Under the pieces are notes generated by a model. It had not been told where the DNA came from, ran no database searches, and was given only the letters and a program-made list of their open reading frames with translations. From Haladaptatus halobius (GTDB lineage: Archaea > Halobacteriota > Halobacteria > Halobacteriales > Haladaptataceae): a DNA stretch of 64,000 nt. The DNA lies in assembly GCF_020618475.1 (NCBI RefSeq), contig NZ_CP085335.1:682001-746000 (forward strand), read 5' to 3'. Shown one piece after another: positions 17,725-26,666 of the stretch (its first letter is position 1; every line of letters begins with the position of its first letter). The translations under genes and the position numbers were made by a program.

Positions 17725-18735
17725 TCAGCCGAAGTGCGCGACGAGACTCTCCGCCCACCGTCGGTTGGCGTCCTCCGTCCGTCCGGCGATGTGCGGCGTG
17801 TGAACGACGTTATCCCGCCCGAGGAGCGGATCGTCCAACGGCAGCGGTTCCTCGTCCCACACGTCCGCGGCTAAGATGAGTTCGTCGGCGAGCACGCGCT
17901 CCCGAAGCGCCGCCATATCGCAGACGCCCGCCCTGGTGATGAGGACGACAAGACAACCCTCCGGGAGCGTGTCGATGTGGTCGGCCGTGATCAGCCCGCG
18001 AGTCGCCTCGGTGAGCGGGACGGTCGGCGCGAAGATGTCGGCGTCGCGGACGAGCGCGTCGAGGTCGTGCACCCGACGCGCACCCGAGCGGTGGAAACAG
18101 GGTTCGTCGGCGTACGGGTCGTAGGCGGCGACGTCGGCGCCGAGAAAGTCGGCGACGCTCGCGTATCGGCTGCCGATGTTGCCGACGCCCGCGACGCGTA
18201 CGCACTTGCCCGAGACTGTTCCGTTCACGAACGAGAGGTCGTCGGCGAACTGGTGCCCCCTGGCCTCCGGAATCTCGTTGTCGAGTTGGTCGAGATCCCA
18301 CGGGTCGTGGCTCTCGATCATCCCCCGGTACTTCTGGGGGAGCTTTCGTAGCGCGTCGATGGTCAGCGCGATACCGAATTCGGACACCGACTCGCTCCAG
18401 AAGCCTTCGTTCGTGTGGTCGTGGACGGTCACCCCGCGGTCTTCGAGCGCGACCGAGACGGACTCGTCGATCGAGTACATCGACGTGGTCATCACGAACG
18501 CTTCGGTTAGGTTCGAGAAGGACGACAGCCGCGTGTCGTCCACCCTGACGCCCAGCGAGACGAGTTGCGTGACGCTACTCGGGTCGGCGACGGCGTCCGT
18601 CAGAGGCGTCGCTCGTTGGTCATCCAAGCGAACGAATTCGACCGGCCCGTCGCGTTCCCACAGACGGCGGAGATGCTTCACCGCGAGGGGCCAGACGTCT
18701 TCGAAAAGCGGGTCGACGACAATGGTGCGTGACAT
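17725..18735 (-). CDS. D-2-hydroxyacid dehydrogenase family (NAD-binding)
   Basis: 336 residues. The D-isomer-specific 2-hydroxyacid dehydrogenase pattern is visible: the Rossmann motif GVGNIGSR (about residues 185-192) with an acidic residue at the end of the next strand (AAYDPYAD), the substrate Arg in VLITRAGVCD, the Glu in DVWDEEP, and the catalytic His in HTPHIAGRTED. Family members reduce 2-keto acids or oxidise hydroxyacids and phosphoglycerate; here the context of a sugar operon suggests a sugar-derived acid. It is the last gene of the operon read from 26511, 14 bases after the isomerase stop. The start at 18735 (MSRTIVVDP) is the only sensible ATG. Confidence 0.85.
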   Translation of the reverse strand: MSRTIVVDPLFEDVWPLAVKHLRRLWERDGPVEFVRLDDQRATPLTDAVADPSSVTQLVSLGVRVDDTRLSSFSNLTEAFVMTTSMYSIDESVSVALEDRGVTVHDHTNEGFWSESVSEFGIALTIDALRKLPQKYRGMIESHDPWDLDQLDNEIPEARGHQFADDLSFVNGTVSGKCVRVAGVGNIGSRYASVADFLGADVAAYDPYADEPCFHRSGARRVHDLDALVRDADIFAPTVPLTEATRGLITADHIDTLPEGCLVVLITRAGVCDMAALRERVLADELILAADVWDEEPLPLDDPLLGRDNVVHTPHIAGRTEDANRRWAESLVAHFG

Positions 18736-18749
18736 TGATGTGTATCCTC

Positions 18750-19562
18750 CTATGGTTCGAGTTTTCCTCTGTCGAAGAGATACCGCACGTTTTCGAGCAC
18801 TTGGGCCGGCATCCGTTCCGGGGACGAGGGGTACGGCGGCACTTCGGCGGTGATCCAACCGTCGTACTCGATAGCCGCGAGCGCATCGACGACGCTCTCC
18901 CAGTCGATGTCGCCTTGGAGCGGGTACGTCGGTCGATGTGCGTCCGTGAGCCAGTCCTTGACGTGTATCTTGGAGATGTGTTCTCCGAGTTCGCGTATCC
19001 ATCGGTTCGGAAGTCCCCACCGGAACCCATTGCCGATGTCGAAGTACGCGGTCACCGGCCCGGCGTCGGCGGCGGCGTCCAGAAATCGACCGAACTCCGA
19101 CGGGGAGTAGAGGAAGTCGTTCTGGACGTTCTCGATGGCGACGCGGACGTCCCGCTCGGCGGCGTACCGGGCGAGTTCGCGCACGGATTCGAGCGCCCGG
19201 TCGTAGCAAGCGTCGTACTCGGCGGACGGTTCGACCACCGCCGGGACGACGAGCACCTCGTCGGCGTCGAAGGTCGCTGCGGCGTCCACCGTTTCTTTCC
19301 CGATTTCGATGCCTCGCTCCCGCGTCTCGTCGTCGGGACTCGACAGCGGATACTCCCAGTAGAGTATGGTGGAGACCGCCGGGATGGCGAGGTCGTTCGC
19401 CGCCGCCACCCGCTTCATTTCTCGGCGGCCAGCGTCGGTCGTGATCGCGCCGTCCGCGGTGTAGTTCGGTTCGACGCCGTCGTAGCCCGCGGTCGAGACG
19501 ATATCGCACGTTCGCTCGAAGTCGTCGGTCGGGAATCCAGCTTGGTTCAGTCCGTAGTTCAT
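18750..19562 (-). CDS. sugar phosphate isomerase/epimerase (AP endonuclease 2-like TIM barrel)
   Basis: 270 residues with a xylose isomerase-like TIM barrel: GYDGVEPNYTA near the N-terminus, metal-ligand Glu in VAIENVQNDF, Asp/His ligands in TAYFDIGNG and KIHVKDW, and a final Glu in WITAEVPPYP. Enzymes of this family isomerise or epimerise keto-sugars or inositol derivatives. The start ATG (19560-19562) overlaps the stop of the GH15 gene as ATGA, so the two are translationally coupled. It fits between glycoside cleavage and the dehydrogenase in one catabolic route; the true substrate is not readable. Confidence 0.84.
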   Translation of the reverse strand: MNYGLNQAGFPTDDFERTCDIVSTAGYDGVEPNYTADGAITTDAGRREMKRVAAANDLAIPAVSTILYWEYPLSSPDDETRERGIEIGKETVDAAATFDADEVLVVPAVVEPSAEYDACYDRALESVRELARYAAERDVRVAIENVQNDFLYSPSEFGRFLDAAADAGPVTAYFDIGNGFRWGLPNRWIRELGEHISKIHVKDWLTDAHRPTYPLQGDIDWESVVDALAAIEYDGWITAEVPPYPSSPERMPAQVLENVRYLFDRGKLEP

Positions 19563-20938
19563 GGGTTCGTGGATGTTGATTCGGGTGATTTCGATTCGCG
19601 TCGTCTCACCGCGTTCGCCCGACGAAGCAACGCCGTCAAGAACTCGGCGTGACTCCACGCCAGCGGCAGCGCGAAGCTGACGACGTTGCGCTCGGTCGTC
19701 TGGTCCGCGAGATCCCGATACGCGTCCTTCATGTGGCCTAACTCTTCGACCACGAGGTCGAAGGGGACGTCGCGGAGAACGTCCTCGTCGAACTCCTTCT
19801 CGAAGTCCCGTCTCGTGTGCCACTCGTTTTCCATGAACGACTCGAACCGCGCGCGCGTCGTCAGGTGTTCCGGGATGTGGCCCCTGCCGTCGGCGTACCG
19901 GGCGATGGTTTCGAGCACGGCGTCCCCACGCTCGATGTCGCCGCGGTCGAACCGATACTGCGCGTGCCACGCCGTGTACTGCATCCATGGGCCGTTACCG
20001 CCGTGCTGTTGCACATCGTAATCCCGGTAGAACCCGAGGAACCGCTGGAGACCGCCGAGTTCCGGGTCGTCGAGCGCGGCGACCGCCCGTTCGGCGGCTT
20101 CCTCCGCGCTCTCGCCGAAGAGATCCTCGAGTCCGAAGTAGTAGGGTGCCAGCAAGGTGATGTCGGGTCGCGTATCGATGTCGCCGGTCGGCGAGTACCG
20201 ACGGGGGACGTGTTGGGTGCTCGTGAACGCCCGTTTTACGCCGCCTTCCAGTTGCGTTCGAAACTCCTCGATGGTCTCGACGACGGCAGGAGTGTCGTCG
20301 CGGAGGGTAGACAGCGCATCGACGGTTCGCCGAAGGGCGGCGACGAAGGTGCAGTTCACCCACAGCGTGTAGCCGGACTCGATGCGCCCCTCGTGGATGC
20401 TCGTCGTACTCTCGATTAGCTGCGCGTTCGGGTCGTACAGTTCGTCCCGAACGAACGCGACGGCGCGCTCGACGGCCTCGGTGGCGGTCGCGGAGAAGTC
20501 ATCGTCGACGGCGTCGACCGAGTCGGTTTCGTCGAGCGCGATGAGCGCGTGCGCGAGGACGCGCAGCCCATGTCCGGTGTTGTCCTCTTGGATGTAGATA
20601 CTCTTGTCCATCCCGTCGAGCGCGTATCGTTGCTGCCACGCTCCGTCTTCGCCGTGGACGGCGAGCAGGAATTTGGCCGCGTCGACGACGTGTCGTTTGC
20701 AGTCGTCCGGCCGAACGTCGGCTTCGACGGCGGCCAACCACGCTCGCGTTATCGAGGCGATGTCGCGCGGGTAGGCGTACGGGTATCGGTTGTCGGGCGA
20801 ACTGGCCAACGGCACCGCACCGCGACACTCCGCCGGATACACTAGATCGTCCAACACGTCGAGGTGGAACTCCGGCGTCAGGATGCGGTCGGGGACTTGT
20901 TCGACGGCGCTTGCATGCTGCAGTGAATCGTCGGTCAT
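19559..20938 (-). CDS. GH15-like glucoamylase/glucodextranase family enzyme
   Basis: 459 residues with the (alpha/alpha)6-barrel signatures of glycoside hydrolase family 15 and relatives: YPYAYPRDIASITRAW near residue 55 (substrate-binding Arg-Asp), WQQRYALDG, and later GGNGPWMQYTAWHAQYRFDRG. There is no signal peptide, so it acts inside the cell on imported oligosaccharide. It lies fourth from the end of the operon, 14 bases after the second ATPase gene, and overlaps the isomerase start by 4 bases. The catalytic general acid and base were not mapped with certainty; glucoamylase, trehalase or isomaltase activity are all possible. Confidence 0.8.
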   Translation of the reverse strand: MTDDSLQHASAVEQVPDRILTPEFHLDVLDDLVYPAECRGAVPLASSPDNRYPYAYPRDIASITRAWLAAVEADVRPDDCKRHVVDAAKFLLAVHGEDGAWQQRYALDGMDKSIYIQEDNTGHGLRVLAHALIALDETDSVDAVDDDFSATATEAVERAVAFVRDELYDPNAQLIESTTSIHEGRIESGYTLWVNCTFVAALRRTVDALSTLRDDTPAVVETIEEFRTQLEGGVKRAFTSTQHVPRRYSPTGDIDTRPDITLLAPYYFGLEDLFGESAEEAAERAVAALDDPELGGLQRFLGFYRDYDVQQHGGNGPWMQYTAWHAQYRFDRGDIERGDAVLETIARYADGRGHIPEHLTTRARFESFMENEWHTRRDFEKEFDEDVLRDVPFDLVVEELGHMKDAYRDLADQTTERNVVSFALPLAWSHAEFLTALLRRANAVRRRESKSPESTSTNP

Positions 20939-20952
20939 GGATCGATTGACAC

Positions 20953-22104
20953 TTATTCGGATTGCGTGAGAGGTTGATTTTCGCGCGACTGTGCGGCGGT
21001 ACCTCGCGTCTTCAGAGCTCGCTCCGACTCGGGGTCGAAGAGGTAGACGTCGGCGGGGTCGACCGAAACGCCGACCGTCTCGCCCGGATTCGGATACACG
21101 TCCGGCGGTACCCGCGCGGTGAGATTCTGGTCGGCGGTTGACAGGTGGAGGAAGTTGTCGTTGCCTTGGTACTCGGCGACGGTCACGGACGCTTCGAACG
21201 AAGCCGACTCGGCGGCCTCGTCGACCCGGAGGTCTTCGGGTCGCAGCCCCGCGCGCACCTCCGCTCCGTCGTCGCAAGGAACCGAGTCGGCGGGGAGGGT
21301 GGCGAACGCGACTCCTTCCCGACGAAGCGTCACCTCGTCGCCCGACGCGTCGACGCGAGCGTCGAAGGTGTTCATCGAGGGGCTGCCGAGGAACGTCGCC
21401 ACGAACTCGTTCACGGGGTGGTCGTACGCGGTTTCCGGCGGCGCCACCTGCTGGAGTTCGCCGTCATCCATGATGGCGATGCGGTCGGCCATCGTCATCG
21501 CCTCCGTTTGGTCGTGCGTGACGTACACCGTCGTCACGCCGAGGTCGTCCTGGATGTCCTGGAGCTCCGTCCGCATCCGCGACCGCAGCTTCGCGTCCAG
21601 ATTCGACAGCGGTTCGTCGAGCAAGAACACGTCAGGATCGCGGACGATGGCGCGTCCGAGCGCGACGCGTTGTTTCTGCCCGCCGCTCATCTCGTCGGGG
21701 ATATCGTCGAGTAGTTCGGTGATGTCCAGCAAGGCCGCGACGTCCTCGACCTTCTCCTCTCGCGCTCGCTCGTCCAAGTCGGTCGAGTGTTTGAGCCCGT
21801 ACTCGATGTTCTCCCGGGCGGTCATCTTGGTGTAGAGCGCGTAGCTCTGGAACACCATCGCGAGGGAACGCTCGCTCGGCGCCAGTTCCTGCACTTCCCG
21901 GTCGCCGATTTCTATCGTTCCCGACGTGACGGTTTCGAGTCCGGCGATCATTCGGAGGGTCGTCGATTTCCCGCAGCCGGACGGACCGACGAAGACGACG
22001 AACTCGCCGTCTTCGGCGGCGAGGTCGAGCTCCTCGACCGCGGTTTCCCGGCCCTGTGCGTCGTCGTAGATCTTCGTGAGACCGTTCAGTTCAAGCGTCG
22101 CCAT
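20953..22104 (-). CDS. sugar ABC transporter ATPase (MalK/UgpC type), second copy
   Basis: 383 residues from the ATG at 22104 (MATLELNGLTKIYDD), the family-typical start; a GTG at 22167 abutting the previous stop would add 21 residues. Walker A GPSGCGKST, Q-loop MVFQSYALY, signature MSGGQKQR, Walker B DVFLLDEP and H-loop THDQTEAMT are all present. Residues 235-383 form the MalK-type OB regulatory domain (GLRPEDLRV). It works with the membrane permeases encoded upstream. It is unusual in that the same operon already has another complete ATPase gene. Confidence 0.9.
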   Translation of the reverse strand: MATLELNGLTKIYDDAQGRETAVEELDLAAEDGEFVVFVGPSGCGKSTTLRMIAGLETVTSGTIEIGDREVQELAPSERSLAMVFQSYALYTKMTARENIEYGLKHSTDLDERAREEKVEDVAALLDITELLDDIPDEMSGGQKQRVALGRAIVRDPDVFLLDEPLSNLDAKLRSRMRTELQDIQDDLGVTTVYVTHDQTEAMTMADRIAIMDDGELQQVAPPETAYDHPVNEFVATFLGSPSMNTFDARVDASGDEVTLRREGVAFATLPADSVPCDDGAEVRAGLRPEDLRVDEAAESASFEASVTVAEYQGNDNFLHLSTADQNLTARVPPDVYPNPGETVGVSVDPADVYLFDPESERALKTRGTAAQSRENQPLTQSE

Positions 22105-22167
22105 CGATATCACCTCGTTCGTCCGCAGTCGCGTCGCCGTTCGCACGGCGTATTCGAGACCGTTCAC

Positions 22168-23292
22168 TCATCGCACCGCCTCCCCGTCGTCGAACGCGTG
22201 CAGTTCGTCGACGTCGAAAGCGACGTCGACGCGATCACCCTCGGAGAGGCCGGCGGGGAGGTCCCGAAGCCGCGCGGTGAAGCGCGAGCCGTCCCGAACC
22301 AACGCGAGTTCGTACGCGTTTCCGAGCGGTTCGACGACGGCGACGTCGCATTCGAACGTGTCGCCGTACTCCGCGTTCGAACTCGGCCGTCCGCCGCCGT
22401 TCGTCAGGTGGACGTTCTCCGGGCGGATGCCGACGGTGTCCGCATCGGCCGGGAGCGACGTCCCGAGCGAAACCGGCTCTCCGTCGGGAAAGAAACGAAC
22501 CTCCCGGCCGCCGTCCACGTCGAAGAAGTTCATCGGCGGGTTCCCGATGAAGCCGGCGACGAACTCGTTCACCGGTCGTTTGTAGATTTCCTCCGGCGTA
22601 CCGACCTGCTGGAGTTCTCCGTCGTTCATCACCGCGATCCTATCGGCGACGCTCATCGCCTCCTCCTGATCGTGAGTGACGTACACCGTCGTCGTCCCCA
22701 GTCGCTGTTGGAGCTCCCGAATCTCGAACCGCGTCTGGACGCGCAGTTTCGCGTCGAGGTTCGACAGCGGTTCGTCGAGCAGGAACGCCTTCGGTTCCCG
22801 GATGATCGTCCGGCCGACCGCGACGCGCTGGCGCTGTCCGCCGGACAGTTGTCCGGGCTTCTTATCGAGCAGATCGCCGATTTCGAGCAGTTCGGCCGTC
22901 TCCTCGATCTTCCGCTTCTTGTCGTCCTTCGAGAGATCCATCTTCCCCAGCGGGAACGCGAGGTTCTCCCGCACGGTTTTGTGGGGGTACAGCGCGTAAC
23001 TCTGGAACACCATCGAGAGCTCTCGCTTCTGCGGAAGGGTTCTGGTGACGTCGGTGCCGCCGATGTCGATGGTGCCGTCCGTCGGCGTCTCCAGTCCGGC
23101 GATCATCCGGAGCGTCGTCGATTTCCCGCAGCCGGACGGTCCGAGCAGGACGAGGAACTCGCCGGACTCGACCTCGAGCGAGAGGTCGTCGACGGCGACG
23201 ACACCGTCGTACTCCTTTCGGAGCCCGTCGAGCGCGATGCCAGCCGCGTCGCCCGATTCGGCGGCCCGGTCAGTGGGTGCGTTTACCGCCAT
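22168..23292 (-). CDS. sugar ABC transporter ATPase (MalK/UgpC type), first copy
   Basis: 374 residues from the ATG at 23292 (MAVNAPTDRAAESG). Walker A GPSGCGKST, signature LSGGQRQR, Walker B AFLLDEP and H-loop THDQEEAMS are intact, followed by the MalK-type regulatory domain (VGIRPENVHL). Two bases separate it from the permease gene upstream, and its stop touches the alternative GTG start of the next ATPase, so the genes are tightly linked. It shares the same architecture as the second copy but is clearly different in sequence, so the transporter may use a heterodimer. Confidence 0.9.
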   Translation of the reverse strand: MAVNAPTDRAAESGDAAGIALDGLRKEYDGVVAVDDLSLEVESGEFLVLLGPSGCGKSTTLRMIAGLETPTDGTIDIGGTDVTRTLPQKRELSMVFQSYALYPHKTVRENLAFPLGKMDLSKDDKKRKIEETAELLEIGDLLDKKPGQLSGGQRQRVAVGRTIIREPKAFLLDEPLSNLDAKLRVQTRFEIRELQQRLGTTTVYVTHDQEEAMSVADRIAVMNDGELQQVGTPEEIYKRPVNEFVAGFIGNPPMNFFDVDGGREVRFFPDGEPVSLGTSLPADADTVGIRPENVHLTNGGGRPSSNAEYGDTFECDVAVVEPLGNAYELALVRDGSRFTARLRDLPAGLSEGDRVDVAFDVDELHAFDDGEAVR

Positions 23293-23294
23293 CG

Positions 23295-24194
23295 TTATCC
23301 CTCCACCGAGCCGAAGGTCAGACCCTCGACCATGTACTTTTCGAGGTAGATGAACATGACGATGATCGGAATGCTCGTCATCAGCGATGCGGCCATGATC
23401 TGCCCCCAGACCTGATGGAATCCCGTCGAGAGCGCTTCGAGCCCGATGGGGAGGGTGTAGTTGCTCTGGCTCCGGAGGAAGATACTGGCGAAGAGGTACT
23501 CGTTCCAGGCGATCATGAACGTGTAGATGAACACGGCGACGATGGCCGGTGCCGAGAGCGGGAGCGTGATTCGGAAGATCACCTCGAGCCGCGAGTAGCC
23601 GTCCATCATCGCGGCTTCCTCGATCTCGGGCGGGACGCTCCGGAAGTAGTTCCCGAGCATGTAGAGCGAAACCGGGAGCGTTTGAACGAGGTACGTGATG
23701 ATGAGACTCCCCGGCTTGTCGACCAGCCCGAGCCAGACGACGATCTGGAAGAGCGGGACGACGAGCAGGATGCCGGAGAACATGTAGACGAGGAGCACCC
23801 CGCGGGAGAACAGTCCCCGCCCCCGGTACTCCAGCCGTGCGAAGCTGTACGCGCCGAACGTGGCGACGACGACCGACAGGCCGCCGGTGATCACCGAGAT
23901 GATGAGGCTGTTCTTGAAGTACGTGGCGAACGGAAACGTCTGCGGACTGAAGACGCTCTCGTAGTGTTTGAGCGTTAGATCCTGCGGGACGAGCGTCGGC
24001 GGTAGCGAGTAGATCGCGCTTTCGCCCATGAAGCTCGTCACTACCATCCAGTAGAACGGGAACAGGGAGACGAACAGCGTCACCCCTATCGAGAGGTAGA
24101 ACACTAACTGTTCCCACCGGCTTGTCTCGATGTGATTGCGTCCGAACGCGCTCTTGAACCCGTCGACTGTCGTCGTGTATATCATCTTGAGCAT
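23295..24194 (-). CDS. sugar ABC transporter permease (MalG type)
   Basis: 299 residues with six membrane helices. The EAA loop that docks the ATPase reads EEAAMMDGYSRLEVIFRITL, with the conserved Gly and downstream Pro, at about residues 195-220. The late helix segment IPIIVMFIYLEKYMVEGLTF is typical of MalG partners. It lies 3 bases downstream of the MalF-type gene and 2 bases upstream of the first ATPase. It forms the translocation pore with the other permease. Confidence 0.92.
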   Translation of the reverse strand: MLKMIYTTTVDGFKSAFGRNHIETSRWEQLVFYLSIGVTLFVSLFPFYWMVVTSFMGESAIYSLPPTLVPQDLTLKHYESVFSPQTFPFATYFKNSLIISVITGGLSVVVATFGAYSFARLEYRGRGLFSRGVLLVYMFSGILLVVPLFQIVVWLGLVDKPGSLIITYLVQTLPVSLYMLGNYFRSVPPEIEEAAMMDGYSRLEVIFRITLPLSAPAIVAVFIYTFMIAWNEYLFASIFLRSQSNYTLPIGLEALSTGFHQVWGQIMAASLMTSIPIIVMFIYLEKYMVEGLTFGSVEG

Positions 24195-24197
24195 GTA

Positions 24198-25103
24198 TCA
24201 CCACTCCAGTACCCAGCTGACGTACATGAGGACGAACCCCATGAGGGCGAGGAACAGCACCATCGCGATGGCGGCGGCCTGCCCCTGATTGTAGTTGGCG
24301 AACGCGGTCTGATAGGCGTAAATCGGTAGCGTCTGCACCTGCCGCGTCAGCAGCCAGATGTCCGCGAACTTGTTGAAGTTCCATATCCAGCGAAGCAGAA
24401 ACACGGTGCCGAGGACGTACTTCAGTTCGGTGAGCGTGATGTCCTTGAACTGCGCGAGACGCCCGGCCCCGTCAATTTTCGCCGCTTCGTACATGTCCGA
24501 TGGAATCGCTTGCAGGCGTGCGATGATCATGAGGAAGGCGAAGGGAAAGTACCGCCACGCGTCGAACAGGACGACCATCGGCAGTGCGGTCTTCGCGTTG
24601 TTGAGCAAGTCGAGTTGCCCGCTCGACCAGCCGAGAACGTTGGTCAGCAGGAACGGTACCAGTCCGTACAGCGGGTCGAGCAGCCACTGCCAGATGTACG
24701 CCACCGCGATGAGCGGTGCGACGTAGGGGAGCAGCATGAGTCCCCTGGCGATCCGCCGACCGCGGAACTGGCGGTTGAACAGGAGCGCGACGGCGAGTCC
24801 GCCGATGGTGGCGAGACTGTCGCTGAAGAACGTGAAGACGACCGTGTTCTTCAGCGCCGCCCAGAACGCGGCGCTCGAAAAGAGCGTCTCGTAGTGGCTC
24901 AGTCCGACCCACGTCGGCGATTCAGTGGGCGAGATCGGAACCCGATTGAAGCTCAGGTAGACGTTGTACGCCACCGGGTACAGGATGACCGCGGCGACGA
25001 GGACGATGGCCGGCGCGATGAGTAAGTAGCCGAGGATCGCTTCTTTCTGCTCTATCGTGTACTCTCCGTCGGGTTTCAGCTTCGACGTTGTTTTCGTTGA
25101 CAT
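24198..25103 (-). CDS. sugar ABC transporter permease (MalF type)
   Basis: 301 residues with six membrane helices after a polar N-terminal tail of about 22 residues. The EAA motif is YEAAKIDGAGRLAQFKDITL (about residues 200-219). The segment LLLPYVAPLIAVAYIWQWLL region is characteristic of binding-protein-dependent sugar permeases. It follows the binding-protein gene after 34 bases and precedes the MalG-type gene by 3 bases. It pairs with that protein in the membrane. Confidence 0.92.
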   Translation of the reverse strand: MSTKTTSKLKPDGEYTIEQKEAILGYLLIAPAIVLVAAVILYPVAYNVYLSFNRVPISPTESPTWVGLSHYETLFSSAAFWAALKNTVVFTFFSDSLATIGGLAVALLFNRQFRGRRIARGLMLLPYVAPLIAVAYIWQWLLDPLYGLVPFLLTNVLGWSSGQLDLLNNAKTALPMVVLFDAWRYFPFAFLMIIARLQAIPSDMYEAAKIDGAGRLAQFKDITLTELKYVLGTVFLLRWIWNFNKFADIWLLTRQVQTLPIYAYQTAFANYNQGQAAAIAMVLFLALMGFVLMYVSWVLEW

Positions 25104-25137
25104 TGGTGAAAATCACCGCTGGCGAGCGTCGCGTCGG

Positions 25138-26511
25138 CTACTGCCCGATGGCCTCGCGCATCTTCTTCGCCTGCTCCTTGGCGACCGTGGCGGCGTCGTC
25201 GCCGCCGGCGACGCGGGAGACGGCCTCGGCGATCAGATACTTGTTCGTGATCTGACCGAGTTTCGGGAACGATTTCCCCTCGACGTAGCCGAACCGCTCG
25301 ATGTTCTCGAACGCGCCGGAGATATCCTTGAGGGTCGACCCCCACGCTTTCAGCGTCTCGTCGTTCTTGAACTGCTTGCTCTGCGCGGTCGGTTTGAGGA
25401 CGGGGTTCATCCCGCCGGGGGCCATGTGGAGCCACTTGACGTAGTTATCGCCGGTCATGAGGTACTCGGTGTACTTCTTTCCGGCCTTCAGTTTCTGCTT
25501 CGACGCGGAGCTGAAGTGACTGAGCGTGACGACCTGCCCGAAGGAGCTTTTGCGCTTCTTCTCTACGTGCGGCGCGAACCCTGTATCTTTCACCATCTTC
25601 GACCCCGCCTTCGCGGCGTCGCCCATGAGGTACGACGAGTATTCGACGAGGTGACACTGCTTGTTGAGGTATGTGTGGTTGGCCGTCTTCCACGTGTCCT
25701 TCCCCGGGGGCGTGTACTGGGCCAACTTCCCGTAGAACTCCAGCGCCTCGATCATCTCCTTGTTGTCGAAGACGATGTTCCCCTGTTTGTCGAACACTCG
25801 CGCGCCGTTCGACCGCGCGAACGGTGTGAAACACTGACGAGCGAACGAGGTCTTTTTCGTCCCGACGACGATGCCGAACTGGTTCTTGTTCGGCTTGTGG
25901 AGGGTCTTCGCGGCGTTCAACAGCGCATCCCACGTAGTCGGTTGTTTCAGACCGTTCTCTTCGAGGACGCTCTTGCGGTACCAGAAGCCTTGCACCCAAC
26001 CGTGCATCGGTACCGCGTAATGTCCACCATCGGGTGCGCGGGTGAGGTTGAGAGCGCCGTCGTAGAACTTGTCCCTGCCGATTGATTCGATCACGTCCTT
26101 CGCGGCGCTCTTCGAAAGCAGTCCGCTACTGCCCAACTTCTGCATCGGGGAGAGGCCGAACTCCGCGACCGTCGGAAGCGTGTTCGACGCCCGTGCGGAG
26201 GAGATGCGGGTCGGCAGTTCGTCCTCCTTCACGGTTCGCATCTGAACGCTCGTCTCGTGGCTCGATTCGTACCCCTTGATTAGCTCCTTGATGACCTGCT
26301 GTCGGTCGTTCTCGACCTGCGTCGTCCAGAACGTTATCGACGACCCTCCGTTACCGCCTTGGTTGCCTCCGTTCTTCCCCTCCGTCCCGTCGTCGCCACC
26401 ACCATAGAGGCTTCCGAGACACCCCGCGAGGGACGTCGCAACGGAGGCCCCTCCGACCGCCTTGAGAACGTTACGTCGGGATTTCGAGGCCGCGTCGATG
26501 TCGTCTGTCAT
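25138..26511 (-). CDS. sugar-binding lipoprotein of the ABC transporter
   Basis: 457 residues from the ATG at 26511. The N-terminus has a Tat-type lipoprotein signal: SRRNVLKAVGGASVATSLAGC, with an RR motif and lipobox LAGC, then a flexible Gly/Asp/Asn spacer. The mature part matches family 1 extracellular solute-binding proteins (two-lobed clamp; start of lobe one SITFWTTQVENDRQQVIKEL). It catches sugar outside the cell and hands it to the permeases. It is the first gene of the operon. A strong TATA box at 26541-26552 sits about 30-40 bases upstream, which favours this ATG over the GTG-level start 18 bases earlier. Confidence 0.9.
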   Translation of the reverse strand: MTDDIDAASKSRRNVLKAVGGASVATSLAGCLGSLYGGGDDGTEGKNGGNQGGNGGSSITFWTTQVENDRQQVIKELIKGYESSHETSVQMRTVKEDELPTRISSARASNTLPTVAEFGLSPMQKLGSSGLLSKSAAKDVIESIGRDKFYDGALNLTRAPDGGHYAVPMHGWVQGFWYRKSVLEENGLKQPTTWDALLNAAKTLHKPNKNQFGIVVGTKKTSFARQCFTPFARSNGARVFDKQGNIVFDNKEMIEALEFYGKLAQYTPPGKDTWKTANHTYLNKQCHLVEYSSYLMGDAAKAGSKMVKDTGFAPHVEKKRKSSFGQVVTLSHFSSASKQKLKAGKKYTEYLMTGDNYVKWLHMAPGGMNPVLKPTAQSKQFKNDETLKAWGSTLKDISGAFENIERFGYVEGKSFPKLGQITNKYLIAEAVSRVAGGDDAATVAKEQAKKMREAIGQ

Positions 26512-26540
26512 GGTATGGCTTCGCACCAACGTTCTTAGAC

Positions 26541-26552
26541 AAAATATATAAA
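26541..26552 (-). promoter_or_regulatory. TATA box of the sugar operon
   Basis: Minus-strand TTTATATATTTT, the strongest TATA element seen in the window. Expected transcription start is near 26520, giving a leader of about 10 bases before the ATG at 26511. The divergent TrmB gene starts 115 bases away, so its product could bind here. Confidence 0.7.
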
Positions 26553-26666
26553 ATTTGCCCTCTGTGTTGATACTGTAGTGAATATGAATGCGTATGAACG
26601 AACATTTACGACTGCGCCGCGCGATTTGCGGGAACCTTTACCGGTGGAGATTCGAGGATGCGGTAA

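Noticed and set aside
21787..23349. Long open frame (520 codons) on the plus strand opposite the two ATPase genes
   Set aside because: High-GC antisense shadow; composition is Arg/Phe-rich and unlike haloarchaeal proteins.
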